Source: an uncultured Mailhella sp.
GTDB lineage: Bacteria; Desulfobacterota; Desulfovibrionia; Desulfovibrionales; Desulfovibrionaceae
Reading direction: 5' to 3'
DNA length: 64,000 nucleotides
Assembly (NCBI RefSeq): GCF_963931295.1
Contig: NZ_OZ007001.1
Coordinates: 3,055,001-3,119,000 of the forward strand
Below, one piece after another: positions 22,743-32,025 of the stretch (position 1 is its first letter; each line of letters opens with the position of its first letter). The notes under the pieces are model-generated. The model saw only the letters and a list, made by a program, of their open reading frames with translations. It was not told the origin of the DNA and did not search any database. A program made the translations under genes and the position numbers.

Positions 22743-23162
22743 TTACGACTCCACACATTTTGCCAGAAGGCGTTCGAGCTCGTCGGCTTCCTGCGCCGTG
22801 AGTCTGGACAGGATGATGTTTTGCAACCCGTCGGAAATGGCGATAAACGCCGGTTTGAGCGCCTTTCCCTTGTCGGTGAGCCGCACCCTGACGCCCCGGG
22901 AGTCTGCGGGATCGGGAATGCGTTCCACGTAGCCGTGGCGTTCCAGCTTGGTCACAAGCGTGGTGAGTGTTGACTTTGTGCGGCGGGCCTGTGCGGCAAG
23001 TTCGCTCATGTTGAGCTCTCCGGCCTCGAAAAGCAGGTGCAGCACGATGCCGTGACTCGGCGCGATGTCCTTCAGCCCGGCTTTTTCCAGTTCGCCGAGG
23101 ATGAAGGCGTTGCCGGCCTCGCGCAGCCGACTGGCGTAATTGAGAATGGCTTGATGTTTCAT
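22743..23162 (-). CDS. MarR-family transcriptional regulator
   Basis: 139 residues. LNMSELAAQARRTKSTLTTLVTKLERHGYVERIPDPADSRGVRVRLTDKGKAL is the winged-helix core with the DxRxxxVxLT wing of the MarR family; flanking helices form the dimer. MarR proteins usually repress themselves and nearby genes and let go on binding a small ligand. A near-palindromic TTTGATATCGAA site lies just upstream of its own start, before the cupin, and before the alkyl-sulfatase at 57825. The ligand is unknown. Confidence 0.92.
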   Translation of the reverse strand: MKHQAILNYASRLREAGNAFILGELEKAGLKDIAPSHGIVLHLLFEAGELNMSELAAQARRTKSTLTTLVTKLERHGYVERIPDPADSRGVRVRLTDKGKALKPAFIAISDGLQNIILSRLTAQEADELERLLAKCVES

Positions 23163-23175
23163 GAGAAGGTTTTTA

Positions 23176-23189
23176 GTTTGATATCGAAT
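23176..23189 (-). promoter_or_regulatory. Putative MarR autoregulatory operator
   Basis: GTTTGATATCGAAT (plus-strand reading), 14 bases before the marR ATG, with the GATATC palindromic core typical of MarR-type sites in AT-rich flanks. Confidence 0.6.
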
Positions 23190-23316
23190 TTATGTCAAGA
23201 AAAAAATGGATCACGACCCTGGTTCCGATCGTGATCCGAGGCGGCCGGATTTCTGCGAGGAGGCGGCAGGACCGGTACCTGTGAGATGTGGCGGCGCGGA
23301 AAAGACGCCTGATGCG

Positions 23317-24189
23317 TTACTGTTTGTTTTTGTTCTGCAGGCGGTCGCGGAGAATGATGGCCAGAAGGTTCATGCCCACGACAAGGAAGATGAGCATGAG
23401 CGCCGTGCCGTACTGCAGGGGAAGGGTTTTTTCTATTTCCGTGCCCGAGGTGGCGAGGATGTACATGTGGTAGGGCAGGGACATGACGGGGCTCAGCAGG
23501 GAGTCGGGCATGTGCGGGGTGAAATAGACGGCGGCCGTGAACATGATGGCGCCGGTTTCGCCGGCGGCGCGGGCGAGGCCGAGGATGCAGCCGGTGAGCA
23601 TGCCGGGGAATGCGGCGGGAATGACCACCCGCAGGATGGTCTGCACCTTGGTGGCTCCCATGGCGAAGGAGGCTTCGCGCCAGGAATCGGGCACGCGGCG
23701 CAGCGATTCTTCGGCGGTGTTGATGATGATGGGCAGCGTGAGAATGGAAAGGGTGAGGATGCCGGAAATGAGGCTCACGCCGAGCCCGAGGAAGGTGACG
23801 AAGAAGGAGAGGCCGAACAGGCCGAAGACGATGGAGGGCACGCCGGCAAGGTTGTTGATGCCGAAGCGGATGTAGTAGGTGAGGCGGGAGTGCCGGCTGT
23901 ATTCATGCAGATAGACGGCCGTGGCCACGCCGATGGGAAAGACGATGATCATGGAGCCGAACGCGAGCAGAAACGTGCCCACGATGCAGGGCATGATGCC
24001 GCCTTCCGTCATCATTTTTCTGGGGAATTCCGTGAGGAACTCCCAGGAAAGCGAGGAGAAGCCGTTGATGGCGAGATACAGGCACACGCCCGACAGCGCC
24101 AGAACGTTGATGGCGGCGGAGGCGTGCAGCAACCCGAACATCACCTTCTGAAGGCGCAGACGAAACAGGTTACGCTTGGCGGTATTCAT
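23317..24189 (-). CDS. pstA: Phosphate ABC transporter permease PstA
   Basis: 290 residues from ATG 24189 (GAGAGAA upstream; further upstream starts have no support). Six hydrophobic segments and the binding-protein-dependent permease loop SWREASFAMGATKVQTILRVVIPAAFPGMLTG identify PstA; MSLPYHMYILATSGTE and GVPSIVFGLFGLSFFV are also typical. Together with PstC it forms the channel of the high-affinity phosphate importer. It follows pstC by about 157 bases in the pstS-pstC-pstA unit. Confidence 0.94.
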   Translation of the reverse strand: MNTAKRNLFRLRLQKVMFGLLHASAAINVLALSGVCLYLAINGFSSLSWEFLTEFPRKMMTEGGIMPCIVGTFLLAFGSMIIVFPIGVATAVYLHEYSRHSRLTYYIRFGINNLAGVPSIVFGLFGLSFFVTFLGLGVSLISGILTLSILTLPIIINTAEESLRRVPDSWREASFAMGATKVQTILRVVIPAAFPGMLTGCILGLARAAGETGAIMFTAAVYFTPHMPDSLLSPVMSLPYHMYILATSGTEIEKTLPLQYGTALMLIFLVVGMNLLAIILRDRLQNKNKQ

Positions 24190-24346
24190 AGGTTCTCTCA
24201 AAGACGTTGCAGATTCGGTCGAATGTTGCATGGCCCTGGTAGGGCTCTGGGCGGAATGGGTGAGACCGTACACGTAAGGAATCCTTGTTTGAGGAGAGCC
24301 GATGCGGCGTTTGAAAATCGAATGGCGCTGCGTCGGCGGCGGCACC

Positions 24347-25225
24347 TCAGCAGCCGATGCCGGAATTTTTCTTTTCCGCGATGCGGAAGGCCGTGGCGTT
24401 GAAGATGAGCGTGAAGATGATGAGCACGATGCCCGTGGCGAAGAGCGCATAGTAATGTTCGCTGTGGAAGGGGGCTTCGGCCATTTCCGCAGCGATGGAA
24501 GCGGGAATGGGGCGCACCGAGTCGAAGAGCGAAGTGGGGATGACGGCTGCGCCGCCTGCGACCATGAGCACGACCATGGTTTCGCCTATGGAGCGCGACA
24601 TGCCGAGCATGACGGCCGTGCCGATGCCGGAACTTGCGGCGGGAAGAACGACGCGGGTCAGGGTTTCCCACTTGGTTGCGCCGAGGGAGAGGGAAGCTTC
24701 GCGCAGTTCGCGGGGCACGGAATAGATGGCGTCTTCAGCGACGGAACAGATGATGGGCACGCTCATGAAGGCGAGCATGAGACCGGCGTTCAGCAGATTG
24801 AGGCCCGTGGAGGCCCCGAGATAGTTCTGCAGAAAGGGCGCGACCACGACCATGCCGAAAAATCCTATGACCACGGAGGGCAGGGCGGCGAGCAGTTCGA
24901 CAAAGGGCTTGACGATTCTCCGCATGCCGGGTCTGGCCACTTCAGAGAGATAGATGGCGGTGGCCACGCCGAGCGGCACCGCAATGACGGTGGCGAGCGC
25001 CATGACCGTAAGCGATCCCACAATAAGCGGCAGAATGCCGAATTCCATGGGGTCGTCGGTAGGATACCAGTTCAGGCCAAAAAGAAAGTCGGTGAGCGGG
25101 TAGTCCTTGAAAAAGGGAAGACCGTCCAGCATAAGAAAGAGCACTATGCCCGCCATCGAGAGGATGGAAAGCGTGGATATGCCGGCCAGAAGCCATTCCG
25201 TGAATCGTTCCTTGCGAGTGTTCAT
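24347..25225 (-). CDS. pstC: Phosphate ABC transporter permease PstC
   Basis: 292 residues. First helix SILSMAGIVLFLMLDGLPFF, then LNWYPTDDPMEFGILPLIVGSL, the conserved PstC entry region, and LREASLSLGATKWETLTRVVLPAASSGIGT, the EAA-type loop that contacts PstB. Six or so membrane segments. Inner-membrane partner of PstA. It follows pstS after a 178-base gap holding a hairpin. Confidence 0.94.
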   Translation of the reverse strand: MNTRKERFTEWLLAGISTLSILSMAGIVLFLMLDGLPFFKDYPLTDFLFGLNWYPTDDPMEFGILPLIVGSLTVMALATVIAVPLGVATAIYLSEVARPGMRRIVKPFVELLAALPSVVIGFFGMVVVAPFLQNYLGASTGLNLLNAGLMLAFMSVPIICSVAEDAIYSVPRELREASLSLGATKWETLTRVVLPAASSGIGTAVMLGMSRSIGETMVVLMVAGGAAVIPTSLFDSVRPIPASIAAEMAEAPFHSEHYYALFATGIVLIIFTLIFNATAFRIAEKKNSGIGC

Positions 25226-25291
25226 GCCGAGTCCGTGGGATGCAAAAAAAGGGGGGAAGTTCCCCCGGGGGTGGGTCGGCTCCAGGAAGCG

Positions 25292-25318
25292 TCCGCCGAA
25301 ATTTCAGCCTTCGGCGGA
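25292..25318 (-). promoter_or_regulatory. Hairpin between pstS and pstC
   Basis: TCCGCCGAA/TTCGGCGGA, 9-bp perfect stem with nine-base loop, in the pstS-pstC gap. No T-run follows. Such hairpins after binding-protein genes often protect the upstream mRNA and lower expression of the permeases. Confidence 0.5.
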
Positions 25319-25403
25319 GCTTCTGGGGAGCCTGATCTCGATGCAGGAGTTTTCGTGCGGCGGGACGATTTCATCCGTCCCGAAGGTCCGCGAGAAAGAA
25401 CGC

Positions 25404-26222
25404 CTACTTGGCGAGCGGGATGTAGCCTGCGCTCAGAACATCCTGCTGGCCGAGCTTGGGATCAAGCATGAAATCCATGAACTTGGCGGTGTTGCCGGCA
25501 GGCTTGCCGTTGGTGAAGAGGTAGAGTTCGCGGGAGAGGGGCCACTTCTTGGCGAGAGCGGTTTCGGAAGTGGCCTTGACGCCGCCGATGCTGAGGCCCT
25601 TGACGTTGTCATTCAGATACCCCATACCGATATAACCGATGGCGTTGGGATTGGTGGCAACGTTCTGCGCCACGCCGCCGTTGCTGGCCTGGGTGAGGGC
25701 CTTGGGCATGACTTTGGCGTCCTTCATGACCAGTTCCTTCCAGCATTCGTAGGTGCCGGAGGAGTTGTCGCGGTTGACGACAACGATGGTGTTGTCGGAG
25801 CCGCCCACTTCCTTCCAGTTGGTGATCTTGCCGGAGAAGATGTCGCGGAGCTGATCGATGGAAAGATCTTTCACGGGGTTCTTGACGTTGACGATGGGCA
25901 CGAGCGCGTCCACGGCGATGGTGGTGCGGGTGAGTTCCATCTTCTTGCCGGCGGCGAGCTTGGTTTCGCTGGACTTCACGTCGCGGGAGGACATGGCCAC
26001 GTCGGTGATGCCGTCGAGCAGGGACTTGATGCCGGTGCCGGAACCGCCGCCGGAAAGCACGATGGAAATGTCGGGATAGCTCGCCATGAAGTGCTCGGAA
26101 GCCTTCTGGATGATGGGCAGCACGGTGGTGGAACCGTTGATGGTGACGGATTCGGCGGCAGAGGCCGGGGCAACCGCGCAGAGCGTAAGCAGGGCGCTCA
26201 GAATGACGTTTTTGATCTTCAT
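25404..26222 (-). CDS. pstS: Periplasmic phosphate-binding protein PstS
   Basis: 272 residues from ATG 26222. A signal peptide (KNVILSALLTLCAVAPASA) is followed by SVTINGSTTVLPIIQKASEHF, the phosphate-binding loop, GGGSGTGIKSLLDG, and NRDNSSGTYECWKELVM, all standard for PstS. No lipobox, so free in the periplasm. It delivers phosphate to PstCAB. The gene is divergent from phoB; the shared 200-base AT-rich region should hold Pho boxes, but I could not pick a clear one by eye. Confidence 0.95.
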   Translation of the reverse strand: MKIKNVILSALLTLCAVAPASAAESVTINGSTTVLPIIQKASEHFMASYPDISIVLSGGGSGTGIKSLLDGITDVAMSSRDVKSSETKLAAGKKMELTRTTIAVDALVPIVNVKNPVKDLSIDQLRDIFSGKITNWKEVGGSDNTIVVVNRDNSSGTYECWKELVMKDAKVMPKALTQASNGGVAQNVATNPNAIGYIGMGYLNDNVKGLSIGGVKATSETALAKKWPLSRELYLFTNGKPAGNTAKFMDFMLDPKLGQQDVLSAGYIPLAK

Positions 26223-26423
26223 GATCAGACTCCTTGTTTCATCCGACGGGTCATTCCGTCCGGACAGCATGGAACTTAGAAAGGTATTGTTGCGGCAGTA
26301 TATCCCGGATGTTAACTTTTTGTTTCAGTTCAACATGGCGGCAATTCACGATATTTTTATCAGAATGTAACATTGGCTTCATACTGGAAGGCTACATACA
26401 TTCCAAACCGAAAGGGGAACATT

Positions 26424-27113
26424 GTGGACAACAAAAAGCCGGTCATACTGGTGGTAGAGGATGACGACGACATCCGTGAACTGGTGGCCTTTTCTCTGGA
26501 AGAGGAAGGTTATCATGTGGAACAGGCCGCAGACGGTCTTCGCGGTCAGGAAATGGCGGAAACGCTCAGGCCCGACCTCATCATTCTTGATCTCATGCTG
26601 CCCGGGCGGGATGGTCTTTCCGTATGCAGGGAGCTGAACAAGCACGCCGCGGAAAGCATGCCGTGTCCCATACTCATGCTGACGGCGCGCGGCGAGGAAA
26701 TGGACCGCATCATAGGCTTCGAGTACGGAGCCGACGATTATGTGGTCAAGCCCTTCAACATCCGTGAGCTCATGCTGCGCGTGCGGGCCATTCTGCGCCG
26801 CCGCAGCATGGACACGGGCAAGCGCGTCATCACGAGGCACGGCGTGAGTCTCGATCAGCAGGGGCGGCGGGTTTCCATAGACGGACGCACCCTGGAACTC
26901 ACCGCGCTGGAATATCGCATTTTTGAGGACTTCTTCCTCAATGCGGGACGCATCCGCACCCGTGAGGAGCTGCTGTCTTCCGTGTGGGGATATCAGTTTG
27001 AAGGATATGAACGCACGGTCGATGTGCATATAGCCCGTCTGCGCCGCAAGCTCGGAGACGCCGCCCAGTATCTGGAAACGGTGCGCGGCATGGGCTATCG
27101 CTACAAGGAATAG
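26424..27113 (+). CDS. phoB: Phosphate-response regulator PhoB
   Basis: 229 residues from GTG 26424 (AGGGGA seven bases upstream; an in-frame ATG 17 codons earlier lacks a site). Receiver domain with VVEDDDD acid pocket and D56 in ILDLMLPGRDG, conserved Thr in MLTARG and Lys in YVVKPF. C-terminal OmpR-type winged helix: LELTALEYRIFEDFF, RTREELLSSVWG, ERTVDVHIARLRRKLG. Activates phosphate-starvation genes, presumably the divergent pstSCA. phoR starts two bases after its stop. Confidence 0.94.
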   Translation: MDNKKPVILVVEDDDDIRELVAFSLEEEGYHVEQAADGLRGQEMAETLRPDLIILDLMLPGRDGLSVCRELNKHAAESMPCPILMLTARGEEMDRIIGFEYGADDYVVKPFNIRELMLRVRAILRRRSMDTGKRVITRHGVSLDQQGRRVSIDGRTLELTALEYRIFEDFFLNAGRIRTREELLSSVWGYQFEGYERTVDVHIARLRRKLGDAAQYLETVRGMGYRYKE

Positions 27114-27115
27114 CC

Positions 27116-28891
27116 ATGAAGAACACTACCTTTTCCATCAAGATCTTTTTCTGCTTCTGCGTCGTCATTCTGTTCTCCGTGCTCGTGCCGTGCGGATATT
27201 TTCTCCACAGCATCAAGCAGGAGAGCATAGATCTTACGCGCGAGGAAGCGTTCCGCGAAGTCTCGTTTGTTCGCACCTATATTATGGAAGAGGTGGAGAA
27301 GGGCGAGTTCGATCAGAAGGGCGCGCTGCCGGAAACGTTGAAGCGATTCTATTCCGGCGGCGAGCACCGCGTTACCCTCATCGATGCCGAAGGAACCGTG
27401 CTTTACGATTCCTTTGCCGAAGACGTCTCCCAGCTGGAGAATCACCGTTATCACGAAGAAGTGGCCAAGGCCTTCACCAGCGGCGAAGGTTCCAGCGTGC
27501 GGCACAGTTCCAGCCTCGGCACGTCCTTTGTGTATGCGGCGAAAAGGGTCAGCATTCCCGGAACGGCCATAAGCGTCATCCGGGTTGCGGCGCCGCTGTC
27601 CCTGGTGGAGGAGCATGCCGGCGACAGAAGCCGGGCGCTCATGGCCGGCGCCGTGGCCGCGCTTGTCTTTGCCGTGGCCTTTGCCGCGTTCATGTCCATG
27701 CGGTTCCGCCGTTCGCTGCAGCTCATGATTTCCTCCGTGGAAAATCTGGCCACGCCCGGAAGCCGCAGCGGACGCATCAGCCTGCGCACGCTGCCGGGCG
27801 ACGAATTCGCGCCGCTGGCTGCGGCGGTGAATTCCATGGCCCAGCGCATGGAAGTGCAGGTCAATCACATTCTTGCCCAGAAGGCGCAGCTCGACGCCGT
27901 GCTCAACAGCATTGCGGAAGGCGTGCTCGTGGTGGATCACGAAGGCTGCATACGCAGCGTGAACGCCACGCTGGTGAGGCTCTTCCCCCGCGCGGCCCAC
28001 GCCGAGGGGCTGCAGCCCGTGGAGGTCATTCCGTCTCCCGATCTGCAGAAGGGCATAGAGTCGCTCAAGCACGCCGTGCCGGAAAAGCCCGTGCAGTTTG
28101 AAATGGACAATATGTCCGGCCGCAAGCTTCAGGTGCTCATCTGCCCCATCGTGGGCGAAAGCAAGCTGCTCATGGCCGTGGCCGTGTTCCACGACATCAC
28201 GGAAATGTCCGTGCTCATGGAAATGAGAAGGGATTTCGTGGCCAACGTGTCGCATGAGCTGCGCACGCCGCTCACGGCCATCATGGGATACGCCGAAAGC
28301 CTGAAGCGCTACGTTTCGGAACCAAGAGCGCTTCACTTCCTGGAAGTCATCGACCGCAACTCGCAGTACATGGCCACCATGGTCAAGGATCTGCTGCAGC
28401 TCTCCAGCATAGAGAACGGCGCGATTCCCATGGACATCAAGCCCATGCCCGCCTCCATGGTCATACGCGGAGGCATGGATCTGTGCCGAAGCTCGGCGGA
28501 AAGCAAGAAGCTCGAATTTGTTGAAAAACTCGACGACGGCGACTTTTCCGTCAACGCCGACGCCGAATATCTCACGCGGGTGGTGCGCAATCTTCTGGAA
28601 AACGCCTGCCGCTACGCGCCGGAAGGCTCGCAGATCGTCATTTCCGCGGAGCCCGACAAGGAAAACGGCATGGCGGTGTTCCGCGTGGCGGACAGCGGCC
28701 CCGGCATTCCCCCGGAACTTCGCGTGAGGGTGTTCGAGCGCTTCTACCGCGTGGAAAAGCATCGGGGCGGCCAGGTTTCCACCGGACTGGGGCTTGCCAT
28801 CTGCAAGCACATCGTGGAGCGTCACGGCGGATGCATTTCCATTGAAGACGGCCCCGGCTGCATCGTAAAATTCACCGTTCCCCTTGCCTGA
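27116..28891 (+). CDS. phoR: Phosphate-regulon sensor histidine kinase PhoR
   Basis: 591 residues. Two membrane segments (about 12-32 and 173-192) enclose a sizeable periplasmic region, longer than in E. coli PhoR. Then HAMP, a PAS domain (LDAVLNSIAEGVLVVDHEG), HisKA with phosphoacceptor H380 in FVANVSHELRTPLTAIMGY, and HATPase with NLLENACRYAPEGS (N box), DSGPGIPPE (G1), ERFYRV (F) and STGLGLAICKHI (G2). It phosphorylates PhoB when phosphate is low, controlled through PstSCAB-PhoU, whose last two genes follow. Confidence 0.93.
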   Translation: MKNTTFSIKIFFCFCVVILFSVLVPCGYFLHSIKQESIDLTREEAFREVSFVRTYIMEEVEKGEFDQKGALPETLKRFYSGGEHRVTLIDAEGTVLYDSFAEDVSQLENHRYHEEVAKAFTSGEGSSVRHSSSLGTSFVYAAKRVSIPGTAISVIRVAAPLSLVEEHAGDRSRALMAGAVAALVFAVAFAAFMSMRFRRSLQLMISSVENLATPGSRSGRISLRTLPGDEFAPLAAAVNSMAQRMEVQVNHILAQKAQLDAVLNSIAEGVLVVDHEGCIRSVNATLVRLFPRAAHAEGLQPVEVIPSPDLQKGIESLKHAVPEKPVQFEMDNMSGRKLQVLICPIVGESKLLMAVAVFHDITEMSVLMEMRRDFVANVSHELRTPLTAIMGYAESLKRYVSEPRALHFLEVIDRNSQYMATMVKDLLQLSSIENGAIPMDIKPMPASMVIRGGMDLCRSSAESKKLEFVEKLDDGDFSVNADAEYLTRVVRNLLENACRYAPEGSQIVISAEPDKENGMAVFRVADSGPGIPPELRVRVFERFYRVEKHRGGQVSTGLGLAICKHIVERHGGCISIEDGPGCIVKFTVPLA

Positions 28892-28927
28892 AACCTTTAG
28901 CCACGTCTCTTCTCAAGGAGATTTCCC

Positions 28928-29686
28928 ATGCAGAACATAAAGATGGAGACCGTGTCGCTGAACTTCTTTTACGGAGCGAAGCAGGCACTCAAGAACATCA
29001 GTCTCCAGTTTCCCGAAAAAAGGGTAACGGCGCTCATCGGTCCTTCCGGGTGCGGCAAGAGCACGTATCTGCGCTGCCTGAACCGTATGAATGATCTCGT
29101 GGCGGGCAGCCGCGCGGAAGGCGGCATCCTGCTGGACGGCAAGGACATCAACGTGAAGGACTGCGACGTCGTGTCGCTGCGGCGTCGGGTGGGCATGGTG
29201 TTCCAGCGCCCCACCTCGTTCCCCAAGAGCATTTTTGAAAATGTGGCCTACGGACTGCGCGTCAACGGCGAGAAGTCGGAATCCGTCATTGCCTCGAAGG
29301 TGGAGGAAAGTCTGAAGCGCGCCGCGCTGTGGAACGAAGTGAAGGACAGACTTTCCGATTCCGCGCTGGCGCTTTCCGGCGGTCAGCAGCAGCGCCTATG
29401 CATTGCCCGCGCCCTGGCCGTGGAGCCGGAAATCCTGCTCATGGACGAGCCCACCTCGGCTCTTGATCCCATCGCCACGCAGCAGATCGAGGAAGGCATA
29501 GGTCAGCTTCGCGATCAGCTCACGGTCATCATCGTGACGCACAACATGCAGCAGGCGGCCCGCGTTTCGGACTACACGGCCTTCTTCTACATGGGCGATC
29601 TCATCGAGACCGATGAAACCGACGTCATTTTCACCCGTCCCAAGCTGAAGCAGACGGAAGACTACATCACGGGCCGCTTCGGCTAG
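28928..29686 (+). CDS. pstB: Phosphate ABC transporter ATPase PstB
   Basis: 252 residues with AAGGAG upstream. [23 protein letters not shown] holds the Walker A (38-46) and the PstB-specific [23 protein letters not shown] is the signature; [19 protein letters not shown] is Walker B and D-loop; [21 protein letters not shown] the switch. Drives phosphate import by PstCA. It is separated from pstSCA and lies in the phoB-phoR-pstB-phoU operon, an uncommon split. Confidence 0.97.
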   Translation: MQNIKMETVSLNFFYGAKQALKNISLQFPEKRVTALIGPSGCGKSTYLRCLNRMNDLVAGSRAEGGILLDGKDINVKDCDVVSLRRRVGMVFQRPTSFPKSIFENVAYGLRVNGEKSESVIASKVEESLKRAALWNEVKDRLSDSALALSGGQQQRLCIARALAVEPEILLMDEPTSALDPIATQQIEEGIGQLRDQLTVIIVTHNMQQAARVSDYTAFFYMGDLIETDETDVIFTRPKLKQTEDYITGRFG

Positions 29687-29898
29687 ACCGCGTTGTGCCG
29701 CCGTGCCTCTGCGCCCGCGCTGCGCGGCGAAAGCACGGCGTTTTTTTGCCTGGAATCGTGCTTTTTCAGAAGGAATGCGGCAGAAGGCGCTGCGGGTCGG
29801 CGGTGCCTGGAAGCCGCATGTCCGCCGAATCCGTTCCGCGGGAATCTCCCCCCGGGACCATGCCGCATGGAGATTCCATGCGCACGCAGAGGTTGACC

Positions 29899-30579
29899 AT
29901 GAAGGACGACATGTACGGTTCTTCCGTACTTCGTGGACTGAGGACCGAACTGCTCACCATGGGCAGTCTTGTGCAGATGGCCTACAGCAAGGCCCGCACC
30001 GCAGTGCTTCTCCGCAATGAGAAGGTGGCGGAGGAAGTGGTGCGCGGCGACGACGTCATCGACGACATGGAGCTTGAGCTCGACGAGAAATGCACCAGCG
30101 TCATAGCCAGAACGCAGCCCGTGGCCAAGGATCTGCGCTTCATTCTTACGGCCGTGCGCATGGTGCTTGATCTTGAGCGCATCGCCGACGAGGCCGTCAC
30201 CATAGGCCGTCAGGTGTCGCATCTTCCCGAGGCGCTGCCTGCGGAACTGGAGCAGGACCTTGCCCGCTACATGCAGCTGGCGTTCGACATGCTCGACACG
30301 TCGCTGGGCGCCTTCCGCAATGAGGACGTCAATGCCGGCATGACGGTCTTCCACAGCACGGACGAGAGCGTTCGTCTGCTTCTGGCCATCTACGAGAAGC
30401 TCATGGACGCCGTGCGCCGGAATCTTGTGGATCCCGGCGTGGCGGTGCCGCTCATTCTCATTGTGCGCTCCATCGACCGCATCTGCCGCCGTTCGGAAAA
30501 CATTGTGGAGCATCTGTGCTTCATGTGCGACGGCATCACCGTCAAGCACAGGGTGAAGCTGTCCGGCTCCGAAGCCTGA
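29899..30579 (+). CDS. phoU: Phosphate-signalling protein PhoU
   Basis: 226 residues from ATG 29899 (AGAGG nine bases upstream; an ATG at 29878 is an alternative). Two repeated three-helix units: KVAEEVVRGDDVIDDMELELDEKC and KDLRFILTAVRMVLDLERIADEAVTIGR in the first, RSIDRICRRSENIVEHLCFMCDG in the second, with the E/DxxxD metal motifs of PhoU. Links transporter state to PhoR. Strong terminator follows 20 bases after the stop. Confidence 0.94.
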   Translation: MKDDMYGSSVLRGLRTELLTMGSLVQMAYSKARTAVLLRNEKVAEEVVRGDDVIDDMELELDEKCTSVIARTQPVAKDLRFILTAVRMVLDLERIADEAVTIGRQVSHLPEALPAELEQDLARYMQLAFDMLDTSLGAFRNEDVNAGMTVFHSTDESVRLLLAIYEKLMDAVRRNLVDPGVAVPLILIVRSIDRICRRSENIVEHLCFMCDGITVKHRVKLSGSEA

Positions 30580-30599
30580 AAGCGATGAAAAAAAGAAAG

Positions 30600-30633
30600 A
30601 GCCCCCTTTGGCCTTACGCCGGAGGGGGCTTTG
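30600..30633. terminator. Terminator between phoU and uraA
   Basis: AGCCCCCTTTGGC with GCCGGAGGGGGCT (near-perfect), loop CTTAC, A-rich before and TTTG after; serves both converging transcripts. Confidence 0.8.
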
Positions 30634-30664
30634 TCGTGCTTTGGGCAGGGAAGGCGGGCGGCGC

Positions 30665-31915
30665 TCAGTCCTTGCGCAGCATGTGGAAGTGATCGAAGAG
30701 CTTGAACGCGAGGCTCATCAGGATGGCGACGAGGGTGGCGAGCACCATGCCCTGAATGGTGAAGGAGCCGAAGGAGAGCTTGGCGCCGCTCAGGCCGATG
30801 ATCATGATGACGGACGTCATGACCAGATTGGAGGACTTGCTGTAGTCCACCTTGCGTTCCACGAGCACGCGCAGACCGGAAGCGGCGATGACGCCGAACA
30901 GCAGTAGGCACACGCCGCCCATGACGGGCACGGGAATGCCGCGGATGAGTTCGGCGAGCTTGCCCACGAAGGAGAGCAGAATGGCCATGACGGCCGCGCC
31001 GCCGAGCACCCATACGCTGTACACGCGGGTGATGGCCATGACGCCGATGTTTTCGCCGTAGGTGGTGTTGGGCGTGGCGCCGAAGAAGCCGGAAAGGATG
31101 TTGGAGCAGCCGTCGGCGAACAGGGAGCGCGAAAGGCCGGGATCCTTGATGAGGTCGCGGCCGACCACGTTGCCGGTGACGAGCAGGTGGCCTATGTGTT
31201 CGGCCAGCACCACGAGGGCGGCGGGGGCGATGATGAGTATGGCGTTAAGGTCGAAGGTGGGAGCGTAGAACTGCGGCAGCTGGAGCCAGGGGGCCTCGAT
31301 GACGGGCGTAAGATCGACCATGCCCATGAAGAAGGCGAACACGTAGCCGCAGATGACGCCGAACAGCACGGGAATGATGGCCAGAAAGCCCTTGAAGGCC
31401 ACGGAGCCCACCACGGTGACGGCGAGGGTGAACATGGAGACGAGAACGTTGTCCATGTTGATGTTCTCTCCGGTGAGTCCGGCCATGGAGGCGGCGGTGG
31501 GGGCGAGTTCAAGGCCGATGACGGCGATGATGGAGCCCATGGCCGCCGGCGGGAAGATGACGTCGATCCACTTGGTGCCCACGGCCCGGATGATGAGCGA
31601 GAAGAGGATGAACAGCAGACCGAACACGATGAAGCCCGACTGCGCGGAGGAATATCCGCTTGTGGCGATGATGGCCAGCACGGGCGAAATGAAGGCGAAG
31701 CTGGAGCCCAGATAGGAAGGAATTTTACCTCTGGTGATGATGAGATACAGCAAGGTGCCGATGCCGTTCATGAACAGGCATGTGGTGGGATTCACCTTGA
31801 AGAGGAAGGGCACGAGCACCGTGGAGCCGAACATGGCGAACAGGTGCTGGATGCTCAGAGGGATATTGAGAAGAAGCGGCGGACGCTCTTCGACCTGAAT
31901 GACGTGATACTCCAC
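30665..31915 (-). CDS. uraA: Uracil permease UraA
   Basis: 416 residues from GTG 31915 (GAGG about ten bases upstream); the open frame continues upstream but the added part is not protein-like. Very close to E. coli UraA: ERPPLLLNIPLSIQHLFAMF, GSSFAFISPVLAI, FPPAAMGSIIAVIGLELAP, AEHIGHLLVTGNVVGRDL and TPNTTYGENIGVMAITRVYS, including the Glu and the NTTYGEN segment that bind uracil and protons. NCS2 proton symporter in the inner membrane with 14 half- or full-length segments. It stands alone here, without upp. Confidence 0.94.
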   Translation of the reverse strand: MEYHVIQVEERPPLLLNIPLSIQHLFAMFGSTVLVPFLFKVNPTTCLFMNGIGTLLYLIITRGKIPSYLGSSFAFISPVLAIIATSGYSSAQSGFIVFGLLFILFSLIIRAVGTKWIDVIFPPAAMGSIIAVIGLELAPTAASMAGLTGENINMDNVLVSMFTLAVTVVGSVAFKGFLAIIPVLFGVICGYVFAFFMGMVDLTPVIEAPWLQLPQFYAPTFDLNAILIIAPAALVVLAEHIGHLLVTGNVVGRDLIKDPGLSRSLFADGCSNILSGFFGATPNTTYGENIGVMAITRVYSVWVLGGAAVMAILLSFVGKLAELIRGIPVPVMGGVCLLLFGVIAASGLRVLVERKVDYSKSSNLVMTSVIMIIGLSGAKLSFGSFTIQGMVLATLVAILMSLAFKLFDHFHMLRKD

Positions 31916-32025
31916 GGCGGTATCCTCGCGGGAAAAAGGGTTGAGGGCGTCGTATGGGGATCGGGGCGAAAAGCAGACGCGTTTTTCTTTTCGTCCCGTG
32001 GGGGGCGGAGGAGTCCGGTTTCGGT

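Noticed and set aside
26280..26420. Pho boxes between pstS and phoB
   Set aside because: Expected there, but no pair of conserved 7-mers stood out clearly enough by eye to give coordinates.
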